Source of the DNA: Pirellulales bacterium
GTDB lineage: Bacteria > Planctomycetota > Planctomycetia > Pirellulales > PALSA-1355
Direction of reading: 5' to 3'
Assembly (NCBI GenBank): GCA_022844125.1
Contig: JALHMI010000002.1
Span: 124,001-188,000, forward strand
Length of the DNA: 64,000 bases
The notes beneath the pieces are model-generated. The model did not search any database and was not told the origin of the DNA. It saw only the letters and a program-made list of their open reading frames with translations. Position 1 is the first letter of the stretch. Each line of letters begins with the position of its first letter. Made by a program: the position numbers and the translations under genes. Shown here one piece after another: positions 1 through 8,667 of this stretch.

Positions 1-953
1 TGCTCGAGTTCCGCGATCGAGTAACTTTGCTCGTGCGGCAGAATCATCACGGCCAGGAGATTGACCGGATACCAGATCCCATGTCCCGAGGCAAAGCCCC
101 AGAGCATGGCGGGGGCGGCCATCAGGAGGCCGCCCATCGCCCCACCGAACAATCCGGCCAGAATGCTGCGCCCGGGGCCGGCGGCCATGACTACGGTAGC
201 GGTCGTGATCCCAAACACGAACTGCGAGAGCACAAAATATGGCCAATCGATCAGACTCTGGACTTCAGGATCGACGATGCTGGTCGCGATGAAACTGGCC
301 GCAGTCCAAGTAAGCGGCGCAAAAAGCGCCGCCCAAGCGAGCGCCCGCGGAATGTGCGGAAGCGTGGGCAGCAGCACTCCGTAGATGGTGCCGAACATTA
401 ATGACACGGCAACGTGAATCATGATACCTGCGGTAAAAAGCACCGGCTGAAAGGCGCGCAGTTCGGCGTCGCTAAGCTGTTCGACGCCGGGGAGCACGAT
501 GCCGGCGAGGAGATTGATCGGCAGCCAGATGCCTTCGCCGCTGAAGAGCCCGTAGAGAAGTGCCGGAATTGGCATCACCAAGCCGCCAACAATCCCGCCC
601 TTGAGTCCTGCCGAGATGGGCTGCACTTTTTCCGGCAGTCGAAAGCGGTAGCCGGGCATGCCAGGACGGAGTTGCCCAACGCGCCCAGGCGCGGCAACCA
701 CGGGCTTGGGCCGGACATCTTCCGCGGCGAGAGGTTCAATCACGTGCCCTCGGCCGGGCAGCAGTTGTGCGATCCAATTGGCGAGCCCCGCGATGAAGAT
801 CACGAACCCCGCCAGGACGAATGCGAGATGCGTGGCCCAGCCGAAGGCGAGCACGGTGATTCCCAACGCGAGCACGAGCGGCGCGGCGGTAGGAGCGGGA
901 AGTTCCACGCCCTCTGCATGCGCATCGTGTTTGCTGGAGAGTTGCTCGGCCAT
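1..953 (-). CDS. Cytochrome oxidase-linked membrane protein, subunit IV-like N-terminus (3' end cut by window edge)
   Basis: The visible 317 residues start at an ATG 23 nt after the subunit III stop, so this is the last visible gene of the cox operon. Two membrane helices (about 24-42 and 44-65) resemble the short subunit IV of bacterial aa3 oxidases. After a linker come several hydrophobic segments. Residues 113-169 and 261-317 are clearly related: both carry GG, a PA(L/M) helix, an SG-x-GIW-x-P-(I/V)-NLLA core, then LP and an AEL end, so the protein contains an internal duplication. It probably sits in the membrane with the oxidase as an accessory or assembly subunit. That role is inferred from position; I do not know a named family for the repeated half. 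The stop codon lies outside the window. Confidence 0.75.
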   Translation of the reverse strand, partial: MAEQLSSKHDAHAEGVELPAPTAAPLVLALGITVLAFGWATHLAFVLAGFVIFIAGLANWIAQLLPGRGHVIEPLAAEDVRPKPVVAAPGRVGQLRPGMPGYRFRLPEKVQPISAGLKGGIVGGLVMPIPALLYGLFSGEGIWLPINLLAGIVLPGVEQLSDAELRAFQPVLFTAGIMIHVAVSLMFGTIYGVLLPTLPHIPRALAWAALFAPLTWTAASFIATSIVDPEVQSLIDWPYFVLSQFVFGITTATVVMAAGPGRSILAGLFGGAMGGLLMAAPAMLWGFASGHGIWYPVNLLAVMILPHEQSYSIAELE

Positions 954-976
954 CGTTGGCTATACCAAATTGTTCA

Positions 977-1606
977 TTATGCCAGGTAAATCACTGTGAA
1001 AACCACGATCCACACCACGTCGACAAAATGCCAGTACCAGGAGACCATGCGAGCGCCAGTCGACTCTGCCTGTCCAAGGGCCTTGGCCAACGACAACCCG
1101 AGGATGATGAGCATCGCCACCACGCCGCCCGAAACGTGCAGAGCATGAAAACCGACGAGCGTATAGAACGTCGAACCGAACAGATTGCGGCTAATTGTCA
1201 AACCGTCGTGAACGACCAGGCCGTACCATTCGTAGGCCGTGCCGGCCAGAAACGCGATTCCCAGCGTGATGGTGACAGCCCACCAAAGTTTAAAGATCGC
1301 GTTCCGGCCGTGCCCCAAGGCATGGGTCGCCAGGTGCACGGTGAAACTGCTCGCCAATAGAAGCGACGTGGTGGCGACTGCGAGCGGCAGCGAAAGCACC
1401 TCGGATGTCGGCCCGGAGAGATTGTCGTTGTGCAACGTCACATAAGCCACGACCAACGTGCTGAAGAATGCAACTTCAGAGAACAGAAAGCTGAGCATGC
1501 CCCATTCGTGCCCGTTCAACGTATGCTCAGGCGCAATGTCGGGGGGAACCGGCAAGGTCGTCGCCGGTCCGCCCGAAGTCTGGTAGTAGTCGTTCTGCTG
1601 ATTCAC
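977..1606 (-). CDS. ctaE: Cytochrome c oxidase subunit III
   Basis: Short five-helix form of COX3 (209 residues from this start). Diagnostic stretches are the WGM-x-SFLFSE segment, the FTVHLATHALG helix, the FHALHVSGG segment and the C-terminal YWHFVDVVWIVVF helix. It is an integral subunit of the aa3-type oxidase and stabilises subunit I. I chose the GTG at 1606, which lies 20 nt past the ctaD stop. A start at 1672 is open but would overlap ctaD by 46 nt and add an Arg-rich stretch that looks like out-of-frame ctaD. Third gene of the oxidase operon. Family certain; start about 65% sure. Confidence 0.93.
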   Translation of the reverse strand: MNQQNDYYQTSGGPATTLPVPPDIAPEHTLNGHEWGMLSFLFSEVAFFSTLVVAYVTLHNDNLSGPTSEVLSLPLAVATTSLLLASSFTVHLATHALGHGRNAIFKLWWAVTITLGIAFLAGTAYEWYGLVVHDGLTISRNLFGSTFYTLVGFHALHVSGGVVAMLIILGLSLAKALGQAESTGARMVSWYWHFVDVVWIVVFTVIYLA

Positions 1607-1626
1607 GATTTGCTGTGGTTCTCGCG

Positions 1627-3291
1627 CTACTCGTACTGCCAGTCGGGATCGTCGGGATGCTTGGTATCCCAAAGCGGCCGGCGGCTATGAACTGTTGGAA
1701 TCGTTCCGAAATTGTAAGTGGGGGGCGGCGAACTGGTGGTCCATTCGAGCGTCCAGGCGTCCCAGGGATCGTCGCCTGCGATCTTGCCGTGTCGGTATGA
1801 GGAAACGAGGTTGTAGACGAAGATCAGGTAGCTGGGCGCCTGGATCAACGCGCCGATCGTCGCCAGTTGATTCCAAATCTCCCAGGCGCGATCCGGCTCG
1901 TAGCTGAAGATCCGCCGCGGCATGCCGAGCATTCCGGCCACGTGCATCGGCGCGAAGGTTACAAAAAATCCGATGTACAGCAGCCAGAACTGCCAATGGG
2001 CGAGCCGCTCGCTGAGCATGCGGCCGGTCACCTTGGGATACCAGTAGTGAATGCCGGCAAACGTGCCGAATAGCGTGCCGCCGATGAGCACCCAATGGAA
2101 GTGCCCGACGACGAAGTAGCTGTCCGTGAGCTGAAAATCGAACGGCGCGAGCGCCAGCATGATGCCCGTCAATCCGCCGATGAGAAACATCGACAGGAAT
2201 CCGAAGCAAAAGAGCATGGGTGAGGCGAACCAGATCCTGCCGCCGAACATCGTGGCCAACCAGTTAAAAAACTTGATGCCGGTTGGAATCGAAACCAGCA
2301 GACTGGCGACGATGAAGAACAGGTCAACTTGCCGACTCAGACCGACGGCGAACATGTGATGCGCCCAGACGCCAAGGCTGATGAAGGCGATGGCCATTGT
2401 GGCGGCGGCCATGAACTCGTAGCCAAACAGGACCTTGCGTGAAAAGACGGGAATAATCTCCGAGACCATGCCAAATACAGGCAGAATCAGGATATACACC
2501 TCGGGATGCCCAAAAAACCAGAACAGGTGCTGCCAGAGCAGTGCCGAGCCGCCATTTTGGACATCAAAGAAGTGAGCTCCCAGCTCACGGTCGAAAAGCA
2601 CCATGACGAGTGCGGCGGTCAGAGGCGGCACGGCAATCAGAATCTGCACGCTGGTCCAGAGCATCGTCCAGGTAAAGAAGGGAATCTTATTGAGCGTCAT
2701 GCCAGGGGCGCGCATCGCCAGGATGGTGGCCACGAAGTTCATCGCGGCAGTGACCGTGCCAATGCCAGCGACAATCAGGCCCAGCGCCCAGAAGTCGACG
2801 GCGGCGCTGCGAGCAAACGTGGTTTCGGTGAGCGGCGCGTAGGCGAACCAGCCGATGGCCGGGGCGCCACCTGTCGCCAAACTGAAGTACGTCAGCAGTC
2901 CGCCGAACAGCGTAACCCAGAAGCCGAGCGCATTCAGCCGCGGAAAGGCCATGTCGCGAGCGCCGATCATCAGCGGCACGACGTAGTTGCCGATTCCAAT
3001 CAGGATCGGCATGCCCACGAAGAAGACCATCGTGGTGCCGTGCATCGTAAAGAGCTGGTTGAAGACATCCGGCGAAATGACTTCGAGATCGGAGCTCCAG
3101 AGCTGAATCCGCATTGCCACGGCTTCGACGCCGCCGATTACCAGGAACACGACCGCCATGAGCACGTACATGATGCCCACTCGCTTGTGATCGACCGTGG
3201 TGGTCCACACGCGTAAGCGCGAAGCCAGATCGACACCGGCCGGGCTGGTCGGGGCGTCCGCATGAGCAGAAGGGTGATCGGCTAGGGACAT
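1627..3291 (-). CDS. ctaD: Cytochrome c oxidase subunit I
   Basis: Catalytic haem-copper subunit of the terminal oxidase, reducing O2 to water and pumping protons across the inner membrane. Haem a and CuB ligands are visible: the TMHGTTM helix, GHPEVY with the His-Tyr pair of the active site, the AHHMF pair, and GHFHW with two histidines. The HPEVY tyrosine points to an A-family oxidase. About 554 residues, normal for the family. The frame stays open upstream to 3426, but the ATG at 3291 places the gene 26 nt after the ctaC stop and starts the typical hydrophilic N-terminus, so the longer form is unlikely. Organised as ctaC-ctaD-ctaE-IV-like on one strand. Confidence 0.97.
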   Translation of the reverse strand: MSLADHPSAHADAPTSPAGVDLASRLRVWTTTVDHKRVGIMYVLMAVVFLVIGGVEAVAMRIQLWSSDLEVISPDVFNQLFTMHGTTMVFFVGMPILIGIGNYVVPLMIGARDMAFPRLNALGFWVTLFGGLLTYFSLATGGAPAIGWFAYAPLTETTFARSAAVDFWALGLIVAGIGTVTAAMNFVATILAMRAPGMTLNKIPFFTWTMLWTSVQILIAVPPLTAALVMVLFDRELGAHFFDVQNGGSALLWQHLFWFFGHPEVYILILPVFGMVSEIIPVFSRKVLFGYEFMAAATMAIAFISLGVWAHHMFAVGLSRQVDLFFIVASLLVSIPTGIKFFNWLATMFGGRIWFASPMLFCFGFLSMFLIGGLTGIMLALAPFDFQLTDSYFVVGHFHWVLIGGTLFGTFAGIHYWYPKVTGRMLSERLAHWQFWLLYIGFFVTFAPMHVAGMLGMPRRIFSYEPDRAWEIWNQLATIGALIQAPSYLIFVYNLVSSYRHGKIAGDDPWDAWTLEWTTSSPPPTYNFGTIPTVHSRRPLWDTKHPDDPDWQYE

Positions 3292-3317
3292 GGACTGACG
3301 AGTAAAAGGGAACAGCG

Positions 3318-4361
3318 TTACTTGAGGCTCAGCAAATACTGGACGATCAACTCTTCCTTCTCGGCCGACAATCCGAAGGCCGGCATCAGGCAGCCGGGCT
3401 TGATGTCGTGAGGGTTGTGGATCCAACGACGCAAGTTTGTTTCATCGAGCGGAATGATCCCCGAAGCCAACGTCTGGCGGCTCATCAAGTGCGTCAAATC
3501 GGGTGCGTAGTTGCCCCTGGCCGTTGTGCCGCGAATACGATGGCAGTTTACGCACGACTCCGAGAGAAATGCTTCTCGGCCTGCGGCTTGCTGCGGATCA
3601 TCGACGGCGGGCAAGGCCTGTCCCGCGAGCCACTTGTCAAAGTCTTCCGGTGAATCCACCACCACGCGAAGCAGCATGTGGGCGTGCTGCGTGCCGCAAA
3701 ACTCGGCACATTGACCCAAAAAGAGCCCCGTGACGTCGGTTTTCAGCCAGAGTTGGTTTGTGCGGCCGGGAATCAGATCCACTTTGCCTTCGAGCCGGGG
3801 TATCCAGAAGCTATGCACTACGTCAGCCGATTCGAGCAGCAGTCGCGTGGGACGCGAGCGTTCGGGGCTGCTTGCAGGGATATGGAGTTCGTTGGCTGTA
3901 ATGAACGCGAGCTTGCGCCCGTCGTACGATTGGTAGCGATATTCCCACCACCACTGGCGTCCGACAACGGTGACGGTAAGCGGCTCGATCACGTTGCGAC
4001 TAGTGGCCGGCGCGGCGTTCACTTCCCACAACGTTCGTGCGGAGACGAGCACCAGAAAGAAAACGATCAGGGCCGGCGCGACCGTCCAGGCAATCTCGAT
4101 GGGGTTGCTGCCGTAAACCTGTGGTGGTTCGGGTGGGGGCGTGTCACTGGAGCCGCCGCGGTGACGAAACCGCGCGATCGTGTAGAACAGGATTCCTTCA
4201 ACAACCAGAAAAATGAGCGCGGCAACGGCTAGCACCAACAGCGCTAGCCGCACAATGGCCGCGCCTCCAGGCGAGGCGGGCTCGAAAATTGAAAGCTCGT
4301 GCCAGGGCTCTTCAGCCGCGGCCGCGAGCAGCGCATTTCCTGAGGCAAACACTCCTGACAT
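3318..4361 (-). CDS. ctaC: Cytochrome c oxidase subunit II with C-terminal cytochrome c domain (caa3-like)
   Basis: Two membrane helices (about 36-61 and 93-113) are followed by the CuA cupredoxin domain. The CuA ligands are all present: H183, C218, E220, C222, H226 and M229, with the aromatic WWWEY electron-entry stretch near 137-141. A class I cytochrome c domain is fused behind it: CVNCH at 270-274 and an axial Met in CLMPAF (M326). This is the caa3 arrangement, in which the fused haem c receives electrons from a soluble or membrane donor and passes them to CuA. First gene of the oxidase operon. The 211 bp upstream hold no gene. Confidence 0.96.
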   Translation of the reverse strand: MSGVFASGNALLAAAAEEPWHELSIFEPASPGGAAIVRLALLVLAVAALIFLVVEGILFYTIARFRHRGGSSDTPPPEPPQVYGSNPIEIAWTVAPALIVFFLVLVSARTLWEVNAAPATSRNVIEPLTVTVVGRQWWWEYRYQSYDGRKLAFITANELHIPASSPERSRPTRLLLESADVVHSFWIPRLEGKVDLIPGRTNQLWLKTDVTGLFLGQCAEFCGTQHAHMLLRVVVDSPEDFDKWLAGQALPAVDDPQQAAGREAFLSESCVNCHRIRGTTARGNYAPDLTHLMSRQTLASGIIPLDETNLRRWIHNPHDIKPGCLMPAFGLSAEKEELIVQYLLSLK

Positions 4362-4572
4362 CCCTGGCCTCGCATTGCGGCGGTACTGCGCACTTGCGGA
4401 GTGTGCCGCGCGACATCATCGGCCGGACCCTCACGCCACCCGAGGCGCGCGGCCGCGACGATGTATCTGCACCGGCGCCGTGATCTTACGGCATTCTCGT
4501 ACGGCTGGCAAGTTGCGCACGCTAGCTGTGACACGCACGAGGCCATTGCGAGTCACCGCTGGCGCTGTCGGA

Positions 4573-5454
4573 TCAGGACCTCTTGCGCTTCATCGCGGCT
4601 TGCAGATCGTCCCACTGCTCACTGGTAACGTCTTCGAGCGCGTTGAACTGGCCGGCGCCGCGTAGCCAGGTGCCGCCGTCGATCGTGATGCACGCGCCGG
4701 TGATATAGGCCGAAAAGTCCGAGAGCAGATAGGCGGCGAGATTCGAAAGTTCCTGATGTTCGCCATGGCGACCCAGTGGAATACGTTTCATCGGATCGGC
4801 ATTGGGGCCCAACTCCGGTGGCCGAAGCCGCGACCAGGCGCCCTCTGTGGGAAACGCGCCGGGGGCAATCGCATTCAAGCGAATACCATACTTGCCCCAT
4901 TCCGACGCAAGGGATCGCACCATAACCAATGCGCCGGCTTTCGAGACCGCCGAAGGCACCACATAGCCCGAGCCGGTCCAGGCGTAGGTCGTGCTGATGT
5001 TGAGCACGACGCCGGGTGTGCCTCCGGCGATCCAGCGCTTGCCCAACGCGAGCGTGCAGTTGTAGGTCCCCTTGAGCACGATATCGACTACCGAATTGAA
5101 GGCGTTATAGCTGAGTCGCTCGGTCGGACAGATGAAGTTGCCGGCCGCATTGTTCACCAGACCATGCAGCGTGCCGAACCGCTCTGCGCCGGCTGCGAAC
5201 ATCGCCTCAACCTCTTCCGGCTTGCGAACGTCGCACGACAGCCCGAGCACTTGGCCGCCTGTCGCGGCGGAGATTTCCTGGGCAGCGGATTCAATCACCT
5301 CGGAACGGCGACCGCAGATGAGGAGATTTGCGCCAAGCGCTGAAAAGTATTCACTCATCGAGCGGCCCAGGCCAGTGCCACCGCCGGTGACAGCAATCGT
5401 TCGGCCTGAAAAGGTTCCCGCAGGCAACATAGGACGCGTGTAGGAAGCGGACAT
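4573..5454 (-). CDS. SDR family oxidoreductase, 2,4-dienoyl-CoA reductase (DECR1)-like
   Basis: Rossmann SDR of 293 residues. It has the TGGGTGLG nucleotide motif, NNAAGNF, and the segment STTYAWTGSGYVVPSAVSK. In ordinary SDRs the catalytic Tyr and Lys are four residues apart (YxxxK). Here the candidate pair is 15 residues apart, exactly the arrangement of mitochondrial DECR1, and the following KYG-x-R-x-N, GAWSRL and C-terminal EQWD stretches also match that family. Probable reaction: NADPH-dependent reduction of 2,4-dienoyl-CoA during beta-oxidation of unsaturated fatty acids. The ATG at 5454 has a GAGGAG ribosome site 8 nt upstream; an ATG at 5511 lacks one. E. coli FadH is an unrelated flavoenzyme, so no symbol is given. 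Confidence 0.85.
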   Translation of the reverse strand: MSASYTRPMLPAGTFSGRTIAVTGGGTGLGRSMSEYFSALGANLLICGRRSEVIESAAQEISAATGGQVLGLSCDVRKPEEVEAMFAAGAERFGTLHGLVNNAAGNFICPTERLSYNAFNSVVDIVLKGTYNCTLALGKRWIAGGTPGVVLNISTTYAWTGSGYVVPSAVSKAGALVMVRSLASEWGKYGIRLNAIAPGAFPTEGAWSRLRPPELGPNADPMKRIPLGRHGEHQELSNLAAYLLSDFSAYITGACITIDGGTWLRGAGQFNALEDVTSEQWDDLQAAMKRKRS

Positions 5455-5573
5455 CGGTTGGCTCCTCGCCGGTGGAGGCCGCGGTGGATGGCGACCGGAT
5501 TGATGGGGCACATCGCCGAATGTTAGATGACGCGCCGCGTTGCGGCAAATTTCCGTGCTCTAAGGCAGTAGCT

Positions 5574-5602
5574 CTACATTCAATCACAGACGCGACTATA
5601 AT
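5574..5602 (+). promoter_or_regulatory. Candidate promoter for the methyltransferase gene
   Basis: A perfect TATAAT lies at 5597-5602. The -35 position 17 bp upstream (5574-5579, CTACAT) is a weak match. A start site near 5609 would leave a leader of about 50 nt before the ATG at 5656. Read from consensus only. Confidence 0.35.
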
Positions 5603-5668
5603 CTAACTCCTGAGAATGCCGCCACCCTAACCAATGCTCCACTTCCAAGAAGCAGATGCTCAAGAAAA

Positions 5669-6526
5669 TTGTCCTCACCACGGTGCAGAAACTGGGGTAT
5701 GACCTCGTTCCGCGGGGTAAGCCCCGATCTCGCTGCCTATCACGATCTATGCGACGCGGAAGTGCTGGCTCGCAAGCCATTCTACAACGTAGGCGCAGGT
5801 GCCTTTCATCATCCGTACTGGACGAACGTCGACAAGCCGTCGGACTGGTATAAGGGTCATCAGCAACAGGAAATGATTGCGTTTGATCTGATGGAGAAGG
5901 TTCCGCTTCCGATTGCGGATGGCTCGGCGCTCTTGGTCTACACGAGCCACACGATGGAACACATCCCCAATGACGCTGCCCGACGGTTTTATGCCGAGGC
6001 CTTCCGCGTGCTTGCTCCCGGCGGCCTGTTGCGCGTCACGGTGCCGAACGCAGAGTTATTCTTTCGCGCGTATCGTGCGAGGGATCGCCACTTTGACGAC
6101 ATGATCAAGCGCTACAGGACGACTGAAGCCGCGCGAAGAATAAAAATGGACCGTCCGCCGAAAGAGCGCTCGTCTCAGCAATTGTTCTTGTGGCGAATCG
6201 CGGCCACCGTCTCACCACATCATATCGACAGTGCCGCGGAGCGAATGAGTGACGAGGAGATCGACCGAGTCTTTGAGACGCTGCCGTTGCCTGAAGCGCT
6301 GGACTATTGCACTTCTCGAAGCGATCTCGAATCGCAACACCGCAATCCCGGTGGGCACGTCAATTGGTGGACCTGGGATAAACTCTCGCAATTCCTGCAC
6401 GACGCAGGCTTTGGGCACGTCAACCGCTGTGGGTACGGCCAAAGCGCCTCGCCCCTGTTGCGCGACACCCATTACTTCGACTGCACGCGGCCGCACTCGT
6501 CGCTGTACGTTGAAGCCTGCAAGTAG
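5669..6526 (+). CDS. SAM-dependent methyltransferase, probable frameshift near its 5' end
   Basis: Class I methyltransferase of the small type found in surface-glycan clusters. Visible: FYNVGAG (SAM-binding loop), the acidic WTNVDKPSDW region, YTSHTMEHIP (motif IV region) and the RVLAPGGLLRVTVPN motif. Substrate unknown. The annotated ATG gives an odd start rich in Arg, Cys and Trp. A frame beginning at ATG 5656 reads MLKKIVLTTVQKLGYDLVPR, a much more natural N-terminus for this family, and a one-base skip in the GGGG run at 5714-5717 joins it to the methyltransferase. So the true gene is probably 5656-6526 with a +1 shift, either a sequence error or a real mutation. No operon partner is visible. 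Confidence 0.75.
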   Translation: MSSPRCRNWGMTSFRGVSPDLAAYHDLCDAEVLARKPFYNVGAGAFHHPYWTNVDKPSDWYKGHQQQEMIAFDLMEKVPLPIADGSALLVYTSHTMEHIPNDAARRFYAEAFRVLAPGGLLRVTVPNAELFFRAYRARDRHFDDMIKRYRTTEAARRIKMDRPPKERSSQQLFLWRIAATVSPHHIDSAAERMSDEEIDRVFETLPLPEALDYCTSRSDLESQHRNPGGHVNWWTWDKLSQFLHDAGFGHVNRCGYGQSASPLLRDTHYFDCTRPHSSLYVEACK

Positions 6527-6577
6527 GACCGCTCGCGCCCGCCCCGTGCAAGTGGTTGTGCTCACTTCTCGGCGGCC

Positions 6578-6616
6578 ATATCTAGATATTGACATCCAGT
6601 ATTCGATGGTTATATT
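6578..6616 (+). promoter_or_regulatory. Sigma70-type promoter with overlapping palindrome, NO cluster
   Basis: TTGACA at 6589-6594, a 16-bp spacer and TATATT at 6611-6616 form a near-consensus promoter, unusual in this GC-rich DNA. The perfect 12-bp palindrome ATATCTAGATAT covers 6578-6589 and touches the -35 box, where a bound regulator would affect polymerase access. The leader to the protoglobin ATG is about 55 nt. It should drive the protoglobin-cytochrome-qNOR-cupin genes. The regulator is not encoded nearby. Confidence 0.6.
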
Positions 6617-6676
6617 ACGACTAACTGGACCTATTTATCCACTTATTCCACAGCGATCCCTCCGAGGCCACGCGCC

Positions 6677-7297
6677 ATGAAACGAATCGACGAAACCCGC
6701 CTGGAAACCGACCTGCAGTACCGCGTGGAATACCTGGCCGAGTTCATGGGCTTTACGCCGGATGATGTCGCCGCTATTCACGGCGCCGCCGAGGTGCTGG
6801 CTCCCGTCGTGCCGACGCTAGTCGATGCAGTGTACGACAAGCTGTTTGGCTACGACGCGACCAAAAGGCATTTTGTGCCTCGACAAACTGGCTACGACGG
6901 CGAACTGCCCGACAGCCTCGATTCGCTCAGACAGGACCACGAGATGATCCAGTTCCGCAAAAGTCATCTGGCCCGATACCTGGTAACGCTGGTGACTAAG
7001 CCGTTTGACTCGAAAATGTTCGTGTATTTGAATCGGGTGGGCGAAATGCACACGCCACACGCGGGTTCCGCCGAGCTCGACGTGCCGCTGGTACAGATGA
7101 ATGCCCTCCTGGGCTTCGTGGCTGATGCCTTGACCGCGACCATCCTGAGCCTTGGGCTGGAGCGCCGGACTGAAGAGCAAACGTTGCGGGCGTTTGGTAA
7201 ACTGTTGTGGATGCAAAACGACCTTGTAACCCGTCACTATCAGGCTCGCCCGGCTTCCCGCCGTCACCCGCTCACCGCTGTTGCTCGTGTTCGATGA
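6677..7297 (+). CDS. Protoglobin-domain haem protein
   Basis: A single-domain globin of 206 residues resembling the sensor globin of globin-coupled sensors and archaeal protoglobins. The helix with RVGEMHTPHAG places H125 as the likely proximal haem ligand, by analogy with the RxGxxH segment of that family. An extended N-terminal helix region precedes the core, as in protoglobin. No output domain follows: only about 15 basic residues remain after the last helix, so it is not a one-chain signalling protein. First gene of the NO cluster; its stop overlaps the next start as ATGA. Likely binds NO or O2, as a scavenger or sensor. Role inferred from context. Confidence 0.85.
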   Translation: MKRIDETRLETDLQYRVEYLAEFMGFTPDDVAAIHGAAEVLAPVVPTLVDAVYDKLFGYDATKRHFVPRQTGYDGELPDSLDSLRQDHEMIQFRKSHLARYLVTLVTKPFDSKMFVYLNRVGEMHTPHAGSAELDVPLVQMNALLGFVADALTATILSLGLERRTEEQTLRAFGKLLWMQNDLVTRHYQARPASRRHPLTAVARVR

Positions 7298-8604
7298 AAC
7301 CTGCCCATTGCATTCTGCTGCTCGTAGCCCTCGTTGTTGGTGTGCCGTTGCCGCTCGCGCGCGCTCAGGATTTTGAGCAACCGCCGATCGCGTACAGCAC
7401 AGCGACACCGAATAATGTAGTGTCGAAACTGATTGACGAGTTCGAAAGCGGCCGATTGCAACTTGCGCGCGGGGAGGAACATGGATATTTGCCTGCGCTG
7501 CTCAAAGCACTGGCGATTCCCGAGTCATCGCAGGTGCTGGTCTTTTCGCAAACGAGTCTGCAGCGTGAGCGCATATCACCACGCACGCCGCGGGCGATCT
7601 ACTTCAACGATCAGGCTTACGTGGGATTCTGCCAACAAGGCGAAGTGCTGGAGATTTCGGTGTCTGACCCGCAGTTGGGTGCGGTGTTTTACACGCTGGA
7701 TCAGAATTCTGAAAAGGAGCCGGCATTCGTTCGACTGACCGATAGTTGCCTGCTGTGCCATAGTTCGTCGCGAACCGAAAACGTGCCAGGTCATCTGGTT
7801 CGCTCGCTGTACGTGACCTCGAGTGGCCAGCCGATTTTTTCGGGCGGAAGCAACATCGTGGATCACACCACGCCCTTCGACCGACGCTGGGGCGGGTGGT
7901 ACGTGACCGGCACGCACGGCGATCAGACGCACCTCGGAAATCTCGTAGTGCCGGGTCGGGAGGTGCCGTCGACGATCGACAACGAAGCCGGACAGAATGT
8001 TAAGGAACTCGGCAATCGATTCGCTGTCGACAAATACCTGACGCCGCATAGCGATATCGTCGCGCTGATGGTCCTCGAGCACCAGACGCTCGTGCAGAAT
8101 CGAATTACCAAGGCGAGCTTTGCGACCAGGCAGGCCTTGCATTACCAGGTCGAACTCAATCGAGCTTTGGGTGAACCTGGCGAAATGCGGTTGCAAAGCA
8201 CCACGAGCCGCATCGCGAGCGCGGGAGAAGACCTTGTCGAAGCCCTGCTTTTCCTCGAGGAAGCCGAGTTGAGGGCACCGGTTGCGGGGACCTCGGGCTA
8301 CGCCGAGGAATTCACGAAGCGGGGACCTCGCGACGAGCAAGGGAGGTCGCTGCGCGATTTCGATCTCGAGCGGCGGATGTTTCGCTATCCGTGCAGCTAC
8401 CTGATTTACAGCGAGGCGTTTGACGCCCTGCCCGGCGAAATGCAAGACTTCGTGTGGCGGCGATTGTGGGAGATTCTGGCCGAAGGTAAGGATGCCGAGA
8501 AGTTTGCACACCTGTCGGCTGAAGATCGCGCCACGGTCCTCGAAATCCTGCGAACCACCAAAGCTGGCCTGCCGGACTACTGGGAAGTTTCACCTGCGCG
8601 ATAA
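7294..8604 (+). CDS. Exported monohaem c-type protein of the NO cluster
   Basis: 436 residues from an ATG that overlaps the protoglobin stop (ATGA), so the two are probably translationally coupled. Residues 1-24 form a signal peptide ending ARA. A single haem c motif, CLLCH (152-156), lies in an otherwise large periplasmic protein with stretches such as GHLVRSLYV and DKYLTPHSD. I do not recognise a named family. Its length and lone central CxxCH differ from small class I cytochromes and from the NorC subunit of cNOR. As the reductase that follows is of the quinol type, it does not strictly need a cytochrome partner, so the role of this protein is open. Redox partner or NO-responsive haem protein are possibilities. 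Confidence 0.7.
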   Translation: MKPAHCILLLVALVVGVPLPLARAQDFEQPPIAYSTATPNNVVSKLIDEFESGRLQLARGEEHGYLPALLKALAIPESSQVLVFSQTSLQRERISPRTPRAIYFNDQAYVGFCQQGEVLEISVSDPQLGAVFYTLDQNSEKEPAFVRLTDSCLLCHSSSRTENVPGHLVRSLYVTSSGQPIFSGGSNIVDHTTPFDRRWGGWYVTGTHGDQTHLGNLVVPGREVPSTIDNEAGQNVKELGNRFAVDKYLTPHSDIVALMVLEHQTLVQNRITKASFATRQALHYQVELNRALGEPGEMRLQSTTSRIASAGEDLVEALLFLEEAELRAPVAGTSGYAEEFTKRGPRDEQGRSLRDFDLERRMFRYPCSYLIYSEAFDALPGEMQDFVWRRLWEILAEGKDAEKFAHLSAEDRATVLEILRTTKAGLPDYWEVSPAR

Positions 8605-8667
8605 AAACGCGTGGCGAGAGTCCCGAAGCGCGAATAGTTCGTTGGCACCTACTGAGAGGAGTCTGGC

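Noticed and set aside
27..999. Several plus-strand open frames over the first kilobase
   Set aside because: Arg/Gln/His-rich shadows of the minus-strand oxidase protein, which reads as a clean membrane protein.
2506..3216. 236-residue plus-strand frame opposite ctaD
   Set aside because: His/Arg/Gln-rich antisense of a certain gene; no signal or family feature.
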